Positions 35,404-48,092 of a stretch of DNA of 64,000 nucleotides are shown one piece after another. Under the pieces are notes generated by a model. It did no database searches, was not told the DNA's origin, and saw only the letters and a list, made by a program, of their open reading frames with translations. The position numbers and the translations under genes are program-made. The stretch is taken from assembly GCF_002078015.1 (NCBI RefSeq), contig NZ_LWBP01000089.1:1-64000 (forward strand), given 5' to 3'. The DNA is from Niastella populi (GTDB lineage Bacteria > Bacteroidota > Bacteroidia > Chitinophagales > Chitinophagaceae). Positions within the stretch are counted from its first letter, which is position 1, and each line of letters starts with the position of its first letter.

Positions 35404-36540
35404 AAGTAATGTAATTAAATTTAAACAAACATTACACCACTTCGCAGGTGAGGTTTGCGCTTCATTTCAGGAGAATGAAGAACCGCATTAGGAAGATAAG
35501 AGGAGGCTTCAGGATTAAAAAAGGAAGAGTACAAATGGGGTGTAAAGGTACTGGCAAAATAAAGTCAAATGCAAAAATACTTTTGTCTTAACTTATAAAA
35601 TATTTTAGAAAACTTATTCTTCAAATAAAGACCTTTTACGCATCCATCATTCCTATTGTATTATTTTCAATTCAGTAAGAGATACGCTTGAATCATTAAT
35701 TGAAATGATCAGTTCCAGAAATGTAACACTTGTTACTCAAACCATTTAGTTTACATTCCTGTTATAAGCAATTGGGGCTATTCAAAAAGTCGTTACAAAA
35801 ATACAATGTGCATAATTTTATAGTATAATAAGGTCTTAACTTCAAAATACTGCATTTGAGTGAAATTAAAACAACAGGCATACCTGATGAAAACTACACT
35901 TATATATACATGTGAGACACAGTAAGAAAAAAAAAGACAGTGTTCACCGTTAGTAATTTGGTTCTCATTGCTAAGATTTCGACCGCGGTCATTCCCGAAA
36001 TTTTACAGCAGACTAATGCCTTGAAAACCGCCTTTTTTTCTATGAAGGATATGTGTATTTTAGTTAATCTTTCTCTGAAGTGCAGAAAACCATGAAAACA
36101 AAACAACGCTCAACCTCGTTTTTCTTTTTGGAAAAACATTTGCCTGTTATATAGGCCCTGCTTTGATCTTTTATCAACTTGATTTTATAATTAATATTAT
36201 GTTAAATAGAATAGCAGGAACAAAAGGCAAAGAATATAAAGTCCTTCCTGCGCCCGGTAAGTAAAAAGTAATGGTTCTGAATAAGTGAATCCGAAACGTA
36301 AACCCAAACGGGTTGCATGTTCCTTTTTCGCTATTCATTCCCGGAACCGGAATGTCATCATTGTTCCGCTGTTCAGAGGGAATACTTCCCAACATAATAG
36401 TAGTGTACTAACACTGTTCCCCTACTTTAAGCAAGTTAATTACAACCTGATAGTAAGATACTCCTATTTCCCATTATTAGAAATGGGAAAAAAAGCGATT
36501 GCCATTCCCTTAACCGTACTTTATCTAGAATTTAACCCTT
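35404..36540. other. Long AT-rich intergenic region, no convincing gene
   Basis: 1137 bp, clearly more AT-rich than the surroundings. Short open frames on both strands have low-complexity Phe/Lys content and no start context. The only ordered structure is the perfect inverted repeat at 36467-36490. It holds the promoters of the protease and of the giant surface protein. Confidence 0.55.
36467..36490. promoter_or_regulatory. Perfect 9-bp inverted repeat upstream of the surface protein
   Basis: TTTCCCATT and AATGGGAAA are separated by six bases, 50 bp before the ATG at 36541. It may be an operator or an mRNA leader hairpin. Confidence 0.4.
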
Positions 36541-39500
36541 ATGAAAAACATTCATCTGATCTTTATTTTTTTACTATCCGGTATTCTTATTTCAACAGCC
36601 TCGCATGGCCAAACCAGTTGGAAAGGCACCGTAAGCAGCTCCTGGAACACGGCAGCCAACTGGACTTCCGGTGTGCCCTCTTCGGGTGTAAATGTGATTA
36701 TCGGAGATGAAAACTTTACAGGTAGTTATCAACCCTCCATTTCAACGCCTTCAGCCTGTTCGTCGCTTACAGTAGGCGGTGAAAAAGCGGCTACGCTTAC
36801 GATCGGTAAGAACCTTACCGTAGCAGGCGCACTTACCATAACCAGCAATGGCACGGTTTCGCATGGCAAAGGCTCCGTTACCCTTTCGGGGAATTTAAGC
36901 AATAGCGGTACCTATACTACTACCAGTAACAATGCATCGATGAATTTTAGTGGGACTGCTCAAACGATCAGCGGCGCTGTTACTTCAACTTTCAGGAAAA
37001 TGACCATCAATACGGGCAGCGTTGTAACCTTGGCCGCCAATATAACGGTAAGCGGCAACGGTAGCCAGCTTTTGGTAAACGGTACCCTGCAGCCGGGTGG
37101 ATCACCCACCTTCCAGGCAACGGTTACCACACTGGTGGTAAATCCCAATGGCGTACTGAAAGTAAATGCCGCCACATTTGCCGCCAACTATTCAGCATCG
37201 AATGTTATATTAAATGCAGGCAGCATAGTAGAATACAGCGCTACGGCGGTTAACCAAACCATCAGCCATACGCTTACTTATGCCACCTTAAGGATCAGCG
37301 GCTCAGGAATAAAATCATTGAGTGGCAATCTGCCGGCATTGAATTCATCCAACGCTTCGGAAGGAAATATTTATGTAAACGCCGGCACGCTCGACCTGGG
37401 CGCCTATACAGCCAATCGGGGCACATCGGTTGCAGGCGGCACAATCAGTGTAGCCAACGGTGCCGTATTGAAGATCGGCGGCACAAACAGTTTTCCGGTA
37501 AACTATGCCGGCAATACATTGAGTTTGACAAGTACAGTGGAATATTCCGGCGCCAACCAAACCGTTTCGGCCAAAACCTATGGAAATCTTACATTAAGCA
37601 GTTCGGGCGGCACAGCACTAAAAACAATGCCTGCCACCGCGCTTACAATTGCCGGTAACCTTACCAGCACCCTTGGGCACGGGCACTGCGGTAAATTTTA
37701 CAGCAGCTTCGGCTGTTTCAGTAAGCGGTAATGTGAGGATCGACGCCGGCACCACCTTCAATGGCGGGAGTTATATGCATACCATTACCGGCAACTGGGT
37801 AAACAATGGAACCTTTACAGGCAGCACCAGTACCATTACCTTCACAGCCGACGGTGCTGCTATCAGCGGCAACGGAACCAATAGTTTTAATAACCTTGAT
37901 TTCAATGCGTCAAACATCACCGCGGCTACCGGCCTTAACTTTACCGTTTCAGGTAACTTAAGCACTTCAGGCTCGGGATCATTTACGCATTCCGGTGGCA
38001 CCATTACCTTTACCGGCACCGGTAAATCCATCGTTGGCACAGGCATTTCATTCGATAATCTTACAGTATCCGGCTCCCTTTCAACAGAATCTTCTTTTGC
38101 CATTACCGGTAACCTGGCTGTAAGCAATGCTTTCACCAGCACCGGCGGAACAGTTACCATGCCCGGCAAATCGAAAACGATCAGCGGCAATGGCATCATT
38201 TCGTTTACAGGACTGGCCATAACAGGAGCAATTACCACCAACGCCAATATTTCCATTTCCGGGTCAATCGATGTAAGTGGCACGTTTAGCGCATCGGCTG
38301 GTACAACAACTTTTACCAACGCCTCCACATTGAACGGTACTGCCAATTTGAACAATGTAACCCTTAACGGTACCTCCTTACAGCTTTCTACCAATGCGGT
38401 GCTTGGTATTGCCGGTACCTATTCAGTAGCAGCCGGCTCATTAAATGTAACCAGCACCATTCCCAATACCGTTAACTTTAATGGCTCAGTTGCCCAAAAT
38501 ATCAATGGCGGCACCTACCATCACCTTATATTGTCAGGAGGCAATACCAAAACAGCAACAGGCGCTGTTACCGCCAATGGCGATATTGCCCTTAACAGCG
38601 GCACTACGTTTGCTGCGGGCAGTTATACGCATACTGTATATGGCAACTGGAACAATAACGGCAGCTTTACCGCGGGCTCCGGCGCTATTGCTTTTGCAGG
38701 ATCAGCTGCCAACAACATAAGCGGTAACACTATATTTAATATACTTACTATTAATAAATCATCGGCCACTGCACAGGTTAGGCTGCAAAGCAATATCAGC
38801 ACACCGGTTTTAAATATGACCAGCGGAATGATGCTTACCGGAATCAACACCGTAACCATTACCGGTTCGCGGACCGGCAATGGCATAATTCTGGGAAATA
38901 TTCAGCGCACACACAACTTCACCACAGGCACGGCTTATGCTTTTGAAGGGCCGCAGAACACCATCACTTTTTCAGGTGTTTCGGGTGTAAGCAGTATTTC
39001 CGTATCGGTCAGAAGCGGCAGTACCGGCGATTTCCCTAATAATGGTTCAATAAACAGGGTATATAATATTTCAATCCCTTCAGGCAGCTATACAGCGGTA
39101 CTGCGCCTGCATTATGAAGACAATGAACTGAATGGTAATGAAGAAGAGGCGATGATGCTGTGGAATTACAACGCTTCATGGACAGCATCGGGCAAAAGCG
39201 CTAACAGTGCCGCGTTCAATTATGTAGAGAAAAGCGATCTTACTTCGTTGAACGGTCGCTGGACGCTGTCAGATAATGCTAACGTAGTCCGGTGGAATGG
39301 TTCTGTAAGCAGCGACTGGAATACCGCCGCCAACTGGACATCGACAACAGGCCCGTCGGCCACACCGCCAACCGCTATCGACATAGTCGAAATCGGCACG
39401 GCTGCATTTATCAATCAACCGGTGATCAGCACCAATGCAACGGTTAAGAATATAACTTTCGGAAGTGCACAGGCGGTTACCCTCACCCTTGCCCCCGGCG

Positions 39501-42500
39501 GTTCGCTCATCTCGTCAGGTAATATCAATGGTAGCTGGAACAGTAATGTTACCCATACCATTCAAACAGGCGCGCAATCGCTCACCATCAACGGTGATTT
39601 ACAACTGGGCGACGGTACAGCAGGTCATGCCATTGACCTGCATATTGGATCAGGATCGGTAAATATCACGGGAACGCTTACACAAACCAGCGGAGCTAAT
39701 GTGGTGTTTTCAGGCAACGGTACTTTGTATATCGGCAGTGATTTCGATCATAGCAGCGGCACCCTAACGCCCGGGAATGGCACGGTAATATACAATGGCA
39801 GTCATACCCAGCACATTGCCGGCATCGGATACAACCACCTGCACATAAATAAAAGCGGCGGTATCGCCAATATCACTACAGGCGTTACCATTGCAGGCAA
39901 CCTGGCCGTTAACGCGGGTGAGCTGAATGTAGATGCGGCCACTACAGTGACCGGTGATGTAACAATTGCCAGTGACGCCATCATGGATGGCGCTAACGTT
40001 ACCCTGCTTGTAGGCGGCAATTGGGAAAACAATGGTACGTTCAAAGCTTCGGTTGGCACTATCACTTTTAATGGAACCGGTACCCAATCGATTACTGCTT
40101 CCACATTCAATAATTTTACCGTCAATAAACCTTCGGGCGCAGCATCCCTGACCGGTAACATAAGGGTAAACGGAAATACGACAATAACTGCCGGCACTAT
40201 GGATCTGGCTACATATACCGCAAACCGCAGCTCATCGGGCGGAACACTTACCATTAGCAACGGCGCCATACTGAAGCTGGCGGGCGCCGGCAACTTCCCT
40301 GCCGGCTATGCAGTAAATGCGCTTGCAACCAACAGTACCGTACAGTATAATGGTACAACAACCCAAAACATTGCGGGTGTTGCCTATGGCAATCTCTTAA
40401 TAAACAATGGAGGCTCCAACAATAAAACATTGGCAGCTTCAACAAGCGTAAATGGCGACCTGAACATTGCAGCCGGCGCTGCTCTCAATGCCGGTGCCTA
40501 TACCCTGTCGCTTTTTGGTAACTGGATCAATAACGGCACTTTCATTCCGTCAACCGGCACGCTCCTGTTGAACGGCGCCGGCAAAACCATTACGGGCAAT
40601 TCCGTTTTTAACCGGGTAACCGTGTATGGAAGCTATACTGTTGCCAACAGCGATATTACTTTTAATGGGCTCATGTTCATTACAGGCACCGGTTCTTTCT
40701 CGTGCGGTAATGGTACAATGACGGTAAACGGCGATCTTACCAACAGTGGCACCTTGACCAGTACAGGTGTTACCACTTTTACAGGTACTACCCTGCAAAC
40801 CATTCGTTTGTTAGGCGCCATGGTCACCAACTCGTACGGCGTCATCAATTTTAACGGCAACGTATCACCCGTTTTGAACTCAACGAGCGCGCCAACCTAT
40901 GCCAACCTGAACATCAACAATACCGCCGGTATTAATCCCAGTGTAAACTGGACGGTACTCGTATCCTGCACTGTGGGCAACGGCGCTGCATTCAACGGCG
41001 GCGTATCAACGCATACCATGGCCGGCGCCTTTACTAATAATGGTACCGTTACCAGCACGGGCACATTGAATTTTGCGCCTTCTTCGGCAGTTACCGTAAA
41101 CCTCGGCAGCAATTTCAGCAGCACCGGAACTGTTGTATTCGGCGGGCCCGGCGCTACAACGCTGGCAGGAACACCCACAGCATTAAAAGATGTAGTGATT
41201 GCCAACACCAACAGCGCAGGTGTAACCTTCCCTTCCGACTGGACCATAGGCCGTAACCTTACGATCAACAGCAATGCCACATTGAACGGCGGCAACCGCA
41301 GCATTACCATAGCAGGTAATATTGAAAGCAACGGAACGCTGAACGGCGGCACTTCTACCTTCATTATGAGTTCAGCCAATGGCCAGGTATCGGGCAGTGC
41401 GGCTACGCAGTTCAATCATTTTACAGTAGCAGGAACTACAACCCTGAATTCAGATATACAGGTAGCGGGGAACTTTAGCAATAATGGCGTCTTCGATGCC
41501 AGTATAGGTAGTTTGGTAATGAATGGCACCGGAGCAGCTACTATCGGCGGAACTACTAGCCCTTCGCCTATTGGTCAGCTTGCAATAACCAAAAGCGGCA
41601 ATGCGACAGTGACCCTGGCGAGGAATTTAACCAGCGTTACCAACCTGGATATTTTGAACGGTATGCTGGATGCCGGCGCATATACCATTACACAGGATGC
41701 CGGCGGCGGTGCGCTTACCATTAGTAACGGCGGCACGCTCAGGATCGGGGGCACGAACGGTTTGCCTGCTTTTTCTTCGAATACCTTCGATACGTTAAGC
41801 ACGGTAGATTATGCAGGCAGCACCCAAACCATTGCTGCGGCAACACCTTATGGAAACCTTACCGTTTCGGCAACCGGTACCAAAACACCGGTGGCGGCCT
41901 TAACGATATTGAATAATTTTTCATTGACAAATGGCACATTTACCGGCGGCGCATACACGCATACCGTAGGTGGTAACTGGAATATGGCCGGCGGCGTATT
42001 TACCAATACCGGCACTACCATATTGATGAATGGAACCGGCACCCAGGACATTTACGCTACCGGTGCCTTCAATAACCTTACATGTAATAAATTAACCGGA
42101 CAAGTAACCCAAAGCAGCAACGTTGCTGTAAATGGAACCCTGACATTCATCAGTGGTAAAATCTCCATCGGTAATTATAATTTAACTATCGGCAGCGCAG
42201 GCTCTATTGCCGGAGCTGCATCAAACACCGGGTATGTTATTGCCAATGGCACCGGTACCCTCATTCAACAGGTAAACAGCGGATCTTCAAAAACTTACCC
42301 CGTTGGAACCGCTTCTTATTATTCACCGGCCACCATTGCATTAACAGCATCCTCCACCACCGATAACTTAAGTGTACGGGTAATGAATGCAGTTTATATC
42401 AACGGCACGAGCGGCAACCCGGTTACTTCAGGGGTGGTCAACAATACCTGGCTCATCAGCGAAAACACGCCCGGCGGCTCCAATGCCACGGTTACTTTAC

Positions 42501-43231
42501 AATGGCCGCAAAGCCTTGAATTAAGTGGCTTCAGCAGAACAGCATGCAGGCTGGCGCATTTTGTTTCGAATGCATGGGATAACGGGGCGGCCAATCTGTC
42601 TGCTTCAGGCGCCAACCCTTATACCGTTAACCGTTCGGCATTCACCAGCTTTTCGCCTTTTATTGTCGCGTCAGACCTTAGTGTATTACCGGTTGTATGG
42701 GTATCGGTAAGAGGTCAACGGGAGAACAATGCCAATCAAATTTACTGGACGGTTACCAACGAATACAACAACGCTTATTTTTCGGTAGAAGCCTCAACCG
42801 ACGGGAATAATTTCCATGAAATTGGAAAAGTTACAGGCCGTAATAACAGGATGGGAACCGAAACGTATCATTTTACAGACAATAATAATACAGCCGTGAT
42901 GTATTACCGCATTAAACAGGTTGATATAGATGGCAGGCATGAATATTCAAAGATCCTTCGAATCAACAACAGCGCTTCATCGATGCAGGTATCTTACCAA
43001 AACCCGGTAAAACAAAACGCCACTTTAACGCTTGAAGTTGACATGAGCAGCCAGGTAATAATGACAGTAATGAACACGGAAGGAAAGCAGTTGCTTAAAA
43101 AAGCGGCTTTGCTGCAGGCAGGCAGGAACCAGGTACAGCTCGATCTTTCGCGGTGGCCGGCAGGTGTGTACTACTGCAATATCCACAATACACAATTAGG
43201 AGATCAGACTTTAAGGCTCATAAAGGAATAA
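36541..43231 (+). pseudogene. Giant repetitive surface protein with T9SS sorting domain, frameshifted
   Basis: A signal peptide (1-23) is followed by WKGTVSSSWNTAANWTSGVP. The chain then consists of dozens of ~60-70-residue beta-rich repeats of the type GSYTHTVTGNWNNNGTFTAG...ITFNGTG, with Thr, Asn, Ser and Gly dominant. A second NTAANW block lies in the middle. The end (about the last 75 residues) is a T9SS type A sorting domain. The first frame stops at 37731, but the second already continues the repeats. One G too many in the GGG at 37675-37677 explains it (TLG then TGTAVNFT); corrected, the protein has 2229 residues. It is probably a surface adhesin or biofilm protein. Confidence 0.8.
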
Positions 43232-43293
43232 CCTGAACTTTCATCGTTGCCCAAAGGCAACTATCTTCTGAAAATATTTGCCGTCTCTTTGAG

Positions 43294-43330
43294 AAAGAGT
43301 CTCGCCAGCAACGGGACTCTTTTTATTTTC
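43294..43330 (+). terminator. Terminator of the surface protein gene
   Basis: AGAGTCTCG pairs with CGGGACTCT (one G-U pair), followed by a T run. Confidence 0.75.
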
Positions 43331-43476
43331 CGGTATCTGGATCTCCTACCGCACGCCACATATTGGCGTTTTTTTATACATGTCTGGCATGATCATGAAG
43401 TCATAATGATAACGACTGGCGTTTTTGCTGTATATCTTTCACAGGCACAACCAGGTAAAAGCGATTTTCATAAGAT

Positions 43477-43566
43477 AAAAAAACGCAGCCTGGAAAAGCT
43501 GCGTCAAATTGATTGAAAAATTAAACCCTTAAACCCATGCGCACAATTGTTCAGCGCATGAGGTAA
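43477..43566 (-). ncRNA. Candidate small RNA with two hairpins
   Basis: On the minus strand there is a near-consensus -7 box (TACCTTTA, about 43566-43573). A CATGCGC/GCGCATG hairpin (43536-43560) follows almost at once, then a single-stranded AT-rich stretch. A canonical terminator ends it (ACGCAGC/GCTGCGT, 43483-43504, with seven T). It lies downstream of the terminator at 43676-43713, so it is unlikely to be only the end of the TPR/gyrA transcript. No protein frame longer than a few codons is inside. Length about 85-90 nt; no known RNA family recognised. Confidence 0.4.
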
Positions 43567-43675
43567 AGGTACTTTCCAGTGCTCATTTGGTTAACCCGAT
43601 CTAATTAAAACAGAATTAAAATACATATTATGCAACCTTCCCATACATGAATGCGTCGCCCGTTGGATATACGGC

Positions 43676-43713
43676 AAAAAAGAAGTGCCACACCTTGTGG
43701 GTGTGGCACTTCT
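43676..43713 (-). terminator. Terminator of the gyrA-TPR transcript
   Basis: A 14-bp stem (AGAAGTGCCACACC with GGTGTGGCACTTCT), 20 bp after the TPR stop, with T residues following on the minus strand. Confidence 0.88.
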
Positions 43714-43732
43714 ACTATTTCGTGTATGCTTC

Positions 43733-45112
43733 TTAGTGTTTTCTGTCGATGTTGTTATACTTGTCGGTATACTTGGTTACAGCATCCTGCATTTTTTTGA
43801 TCTCGGCATCGATGGCTTTAACACCTGCTGCATCTTTCTTTGCTTCAGCCTGGCGTTTCTTTTGTTCCAACTGATTCACTTTTTCTTCATTGATGATGAT
43901 CAGGAGGTCAAGCGCATTTTTCAGGTTGTCTTTATCTTCCATTTTCAGTTTGCCCTGCGTGTCGAGCAGTTCATCGACCTTCATGAGGTAAGGCAACGCC
44001 TGGTCAAACTTCTTTGCGGTTTCAGCGCGTAACTCTTCTTTCTTTTTCAACTGATCAGGTGTCAGTTTTACATTTCCCTGCGGACGAATGTTCTTGTTCT
44101 CGTTGTTGATCTCAACGCCCTGGTTGTAATAGATCTGTCCGAGTACCATGCTGGCATTTGCGTAGTCAGGCTTTTTTTCCAGCGTTTTTGTCATTACTTC
44201 AATTGCTTTTGCAATGAGCTCTTTGCTGTTGGCCGGGCGTTTGCTGGCATCAGGATCGTAACCGGTCTGGTATAATTCAACACCATAGTTGAACAGGAAC
44301 AGGTAGTTATCGGGATTTTCCTTGATCACCTGCTCATATTTCTTAAACAGGTCTTCCTTGTTGCCTTTCTCGCGCGCCATGTCAAGTTCAAAACCTGTCC
44401 AGAACTGATCCTCGGGATATACTTCGCGGCCCAGTGCAGAGAATTTCGAAGCGTTGGCGATATCATCTTTCCTGCGATAATAGTCGGCCAGCCACTTATA
44501 GATCTCTACAAAGCCTTCGCCTTTTGCTTTTGCCTCGGCGATCTTACCATAATAAATGGCTGCATCATCGGGCTTTTGCGCCTTTTCGGCAGAGATACCG
44601 GCGTAGAGGGTTGTAGTGGTATCGAGCTTAATGGGGATAATGCCTTTGGAAGACATCAGGTCGAATATGGCCAGTGAATTTTTGAAGTTTACAAACGCGT
44701 CGTTGAAGTTGCTGGCATTATAAAAAGAAGCCGCATCTTTTGAATAGCCTGTGTACAGGTCGATCAGCGGAGCGTTGTTATCCAGGGTGAGCTGAATATT
44801 TCTTTTTGCCGCATCTTTTTCTTTTGTCTCGAGATCGAGATACGTTTTCATGGCTTCAAAAGCGGTGTTGCGGGCATCGGGTACCGATGATTTCAATGTA
44901 GAATCAGCAGCTATAGCACCGTAAACTTTTGCTTTTGTATACCACGCTTCTGAATTTGTTTTGTGCTTTTCCAATGCCAGCACATTATCGATCTCTGTTT
45001 TTGCGTCGGTCAGCTTTTTCCTGGACAAGAGGTCCTTCGCCTTTTCGAGTTTCTGGGCCTGTGACAAGAACCCAACTGCAGCAAGCAATGCTGTCAGAAA
45101 CATTTTTTTCAT
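43733..45112 (-). CDS. TPR-containing exported protein
   Basis: 459 residues with a signal peptide (1-19, cleaved at SQA-Q). Several tetratricopeptide helix pairs can be followed from about residue 20 to 340, including YKWLADYYRRKDDIANASKF and NYLFLFNYGVELYQTG. A Lys/Glu-rich coiled coil forms the C-terminus (about 400-450). Likely a periplasmic or outer-membrane-associated scaffold; no enzyme motif. It is 50 bp downstream of gyrA on the same strand and probably co-transcribed, a neighbourhood that may be conserved. The strong terminator at 43676-43713 ends the unit. Confidence 0.82.
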   Translation of the reverse strand: MKKMFLTALLAAVGFLSQAQKLEKAKDLLSRKKLTDAKTEIDNVLALEKHKTNSEAWYTKAKVYGAIAADSTLKSSVPDARNTAFEAMKTYLDLETKEKDAAKRNIQLTLDNNAPLIDLYTGYSKDAASFYNASNFNDAFVNFKNSLAIFDLMSSKGIIPIKLDTTTTLYAGISAEKAQKPDDAAIYYGKIAEAKAKGEGFVEIYKWLADYYRRKDDIANASKFSALGREVYPEDQFWTGFELDMAREKGNKEDLFKKYEQVIKENPDNYLFLFNYGVELYQTGYDPDASKRPANSKELIAKAIEVMTKTLEKKPDYANASMVLGQIYYNQGVEINNENKNIRPQGNVKLTPDQLKKKEELRAETAKKFDQALPYLMKVDELLDTQGKLKMEDKDNLKNALDLLIIINEEKVNQLEQKKRQAEAKKDAAGVKAIDAEIKKMQDAVTKYTDKYNNIDRKH

Positions 45113-45162
45113 GTGTTAATATTAATTTGTTTAGCCTATGTGCTTAATAAAACGCACGTCAA

Positions 45163-47814
45163 TTATTCTTTAACCGGCTCATCTTCCGTTCCGGTATCAT
45201 TACCTTCGCCGGAAGCATCGTCGGCATTCATTTCACTCTCATCAGATGCAATCTCATTGCCATCGGTTGCCTCTGCAATTACATTGCCATCTGCCAGTGC
45301 TTCCACTTCGCCATTTTCGCCATTCTCTTCTTCCTCACTATCATCGAGTTTTGTGATGGCGGCGATCTCATCGCCGTCATCGAGGCGAATTAATTTAACA
45401 CCTTGTGTGTTACGGCCCAGCTCGCTGATACCTCCTGCCGGCATCCGGATGGTCATGCCGCTTTTACAGGTGATCATCAGGTCTTCTTTCTCTGCAACAT
45501 CGAGCATACCTACCAGCGAACCCGTTTTTTCGGTAACGTTGAGGGTTTTCACTCCTTTTCCGCCCCGGTTGGTGATGGGATATTCTTCCAGTTGCGTTCT
45601 TTTTCCGTAACCTTTTTCACTCACAACCAGCACACTACGAGAGTTGTCTTCTTTTGAGACACATATCATGCCAATAACTGCATCATTATCATCATCTACA
45701 TCGATACCCGATACGCCAATGGCGCCGCGGCCGGTTGCCCGTACTTTTTCTTCGGGGAAGCGAATAGCGCGACCGCTTTTTACGGCCATCATGATCTCGC
45801 TGTTGCCGGTTGTTAACCTAGCCACCAGCAGTTCATCGCCTTCCACTATGGTAATGGCATTTACGCCGGTCTTGCGCGGATTGCTGAAATCTTCCAGCAC
45901 GGTTTTCTTGATGATGCCTTTTTTAGTACACAATACAATATTGTGTTCTTTTACAAAGGTTTCATCTTCGAGGTCTTTGATATCGATGATCGCCCTGATC
46001 TTATCATCGGGCGGTAACTGTATCAGGTTCTGGATAGCGCGGCCTTTGGCGGTTTTGTCGCCCTCGGGGATCTCATACACGTTCAGCCAGAAACAGCGGC
46101 CTTTTTCGGTAAAGAACAACATGGTGTGGTGCGAAGAGGCCACGAACAGGTGCTCGATATAATCTTCCTCGCGGGTGCGGCCGCCTTTGGCGCCCCGGCC
46201 GCCACGGCGCTGGGCGCGGTATTCCGTAGCCGAGGTACGTTTAATATAACCAAGGTGAGAAATGGTGATCACCACATCTTCTTCCTTGATGAGGTCTTTA
46301 ATACGTACTTCGTTATCGAGGTAAGTGATCTCGGTTTTGCGTACATCGCCGAATTTATCTTTTACCTCGGCCAGTTCTGTTTTGATGATATCGTATCGCA
46401 TACCTTCATTTCCTAATACTTCACGCAGGTGACCGATCAGTCGCATGAGCTCTTCGAACTCTTCCCTGATCTTATCGCGTTCCATGCCGGTCAACCTTTG
46501 CAAACGTAATTCCAGGATGGCGCGGGCCTGAATTTCATCGAGCCCCCAGCCTGCATTGATCAAACTTTCGCGGGCGATCTCCGGTGTGGCCGAAGCGCGG
46601 ATCATGGCGATCACTTCGTCGAGATGATCGAGAGCGATGAGGTAACCCTGTAACAGATGGGCTTTCTTTTCCGCTTCGCGCAATTCGAATTGCGTGCGGC
46701 GAACCACTACTTCATGACGGAACTCCACAAACTCACTGATCATATCTTTTACGTTCAGTGTTTTGGGACGGCCTTTTGAGAGGGCCACGTTGTTGATACC
46801 GTATGAAGTTTGTAATTCGGTGAATTTATACAGCTGGTTGATCACCACATTGGCAATAGCATCACGTTTAAGATCTATTACGATACGGGTGCCTTCCTTT
46901 GCGTTCGATTCGTTATTGATATGCGCAATGCCTTCGATCACTTTCTCATTTACGAGCTGGCCGATCTTATCGCACAACGCATCGCGGTTCACCTGGTAGG
47001 GCACTTCGGTTACGATAATGGTTTCGCGACCGCTGGGTTTGGTGTCGATGGTAAGTTTACCACGCAGCACTACCCTGCCTCTTCCGAAATGCATACCGGC
47101 CCGAACGCCTTCCATACCGTAAATGATACCACCGGTTGGGAAGTCGGGGGCTTTGATGTGTAACATCAGTTCATCGATGGTGATCTCGCGGTTATCGATA
47201 TAGGCAATGCAACCGTCGATCACTTCACTCAGGTTATGCGGCATCATGTTGGTGGCCATACCAACGGCAATTCCACTTGAACCGTTTACCAGCAGGTTGG
47301 GAACACGGGCGGGCAAAATGGTTGGTTCCTTTTCCGAGTCGTCGAAGTTGGGTTGAAAGTCGACGGTATCCTTATCGATATCCATCAACATGAATTCAGC
47401 CAGCCGGTCGAGCCGGGCCTCGGTATAACGCATGGCCGCGGGGCCATCGCCATCCTGGTTACCATAGTTACCCTGGCCATCTACAAGGGTATACCGCATG
47501 CTCCACTCCTGGGCCATACGCACCATGGCGTCGTACACCGATGAGTCGCCATGCGGGTGATATTTACCCAACACCTCTCCTACTACACGCGCCGATTTTT
47601 TGTACGCCCTGTTATAGTTCAAACCCAGTTCGTTCATGGCGTACAGGATACGCCGGTGAACCGGTTTCAAACCATCGCGTACATCGGGCAAGGCACGGCT
47701 TACGATCACTGACATAGAGTAATCGATGTACGCCGTTTTCATTTGCTCTTCGATATTTACAGGGATAATACGATTCTGATCGTTTGTTTCCTGTGGTGTG
47801 AAGTTTTCTTCCAT
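45163..47814 (-). CDS. gyrA: DNA gyrase subunit A
   Basis: 883 residues. The N-terminal breakage-reunion domain holds the catalytic Tyr130 in [10 protein letters not shown]. The quinolone-determining region [10 protein letters not shown] (87-96) keeps Ser91 and Asp95, equivalent to E. coli Ser83 and Asp87, so no classical resistance substitution is present. The gyrase-defining box QRRGGRG lies in the C-terminal beta-pinwheel, so the protein is GyrA and not ParC. The pinwheel is followed by a ~45-residue acidic tail. With GyrB it introduces negative supercoils. gyrB is not in the window. A perfect -7 box lies 52 bases before the start. Confidence 0.95.
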   Translation of the reverse strand: MEENFTPQETNDQNRIIPVNIEEQMKTAYIDYSMSVIVSRALPDVRDGLKPVHRRILYAMNELGLNYNRAYKKSARVVGEVLGKYHPHGDSSVYDAMVRMAQEWSMRYTLVDGQGNYGNQDGDGPAAMRYTEARLDRLAEFMLMDIDKDTVDFQPNFDDSEKEPTILPARVPNLLVNGSSGIAVGMATNMMPHNLSEVIDGCIAYIDNREITIDELMLHIKAPDFPTGGIIYGMEGVRAGMHFGRGRVVLRGKLTIDTKPSGRETIIVTEVPYQVNRDALCDKIGQLVNEKVIEGIAHINNESNAKEGTRIVIDLKRDAIANVVINQLYKFTELQTSYGINNVALSKGRPKTLNVKDMISEFVEFRHEVVVRRTQFELREAEKKAHLLQGYLIALDHLDEVIAMIRASATPEIARESLINAGWGLDEIQARAILELRLQRLTGMERDKIREEFEELMRLIGHLREVLGNEGMRYDIIKTELAEVKDKFGDVRKTEITYLDNEVRIKDLIKEEDVVITISHLGYIKRTSATEYRAQRRGGRGAKGGRTREEDYIEHLFVASSHHTMLFFTEKGRCFWLNVYEIPEGDKTAKGRAIQNLIQLPPDDKIRAIIDIKDLEDETFVKEHNIVLCTKKGIIKKTVLEDFSNPRKTGVNAITIVEGDELLVARLTTGNSEIMMAVKSGRAIRFPEEKVRATGRGAIGVSGIDVDDDNDAVIGMICVSKEDNSRSVLVVSEKGYGKRTQLEEYPITNRGGKGVKTLNVTEKTGSLVGMLDVAEKEDLMITCKSGMTIRMPAGGISELGRNTQGVKLIRLDDGDEIAAITKLDDSEEEENGENGEVEALADGNVIAEATDGNEIASDESEMNADDASGEGNDTGTEDEPVKE

Positions 47815-47866
47815 ACTTGTTTACAGATATGATTTACATCCGTTTAAAAGTGCTTTGGATGGGGGG

Positions 47867-47874
47867 CAAAAATA
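47867..47874 (-). promoter_or_regulatory. Candidate -7 box (TATTTTTG) of gyrA
   Basis: A perfect TAnnTTTG on the minus strand, 52 bases before the gyrA ATG. Confidence 0.5.
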
Positions 47875-47963
47875 CCCTATTTAAGCGTGAAAACCCGGTA
47901 ATTGAAGGGGTTTTTTAGGCTTAAATTTTATCAACAAATGTTAAGAAATACAGCAGAAGATCA

Positions 47964-47984
47964 CCGGTTACCGGTTACCGGATA
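47964..47984. repeat. Heptad repeat (CCGGTTA)
   Basis: CCGGTTA twice and CCGGATA once, in phase, in the gap between gyrA and the histidine kinase. Further degenerate text with CAGGTTAC words runs to about 48075. Confidence 0.6.
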
Positions 47985-48092
47985 CGGGGAAAACCAGTTG
48001 CAGGTTACAGGGCATACCTACATGACCCGCGCAACCAGGAATGGTACCTGGCAACAGGTAACCAATAGCCGTTAAGAAGAAAGAGAAATCGT

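Noticed and set aside
35900-36395. Two minus-strand frames of about 70 codons in the AT-rich gap
   Set aside because: Phe/Lys/Ile-rich, no recognisable domain, no promoter or start context; expected by chance in AT-rich DNA.
36285-36710. 141-codon plus-strand frame overlapping the surface protein start
   Set aside because: Overlaps the signal peptide region of a clear gene in another frame and has no domain.
37675-37677. Programmed frameshift in the surface protein
   Set aside because: No slippery heptamer, pseudoknot or Shine-Dalgarno-like stimulator is visible; a +1 G error or mutation is simpler.
37771-42615. Several long open frames on the minus strand opposite the giant surface protein
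   Set aside because: They mirror the Thr/Asn/Gly repeats of the plus-strand gene and read as Val/Pro-rich low-complexity text without starts or domains; the plus strand has signal peptide, repeats and T9SS tail.
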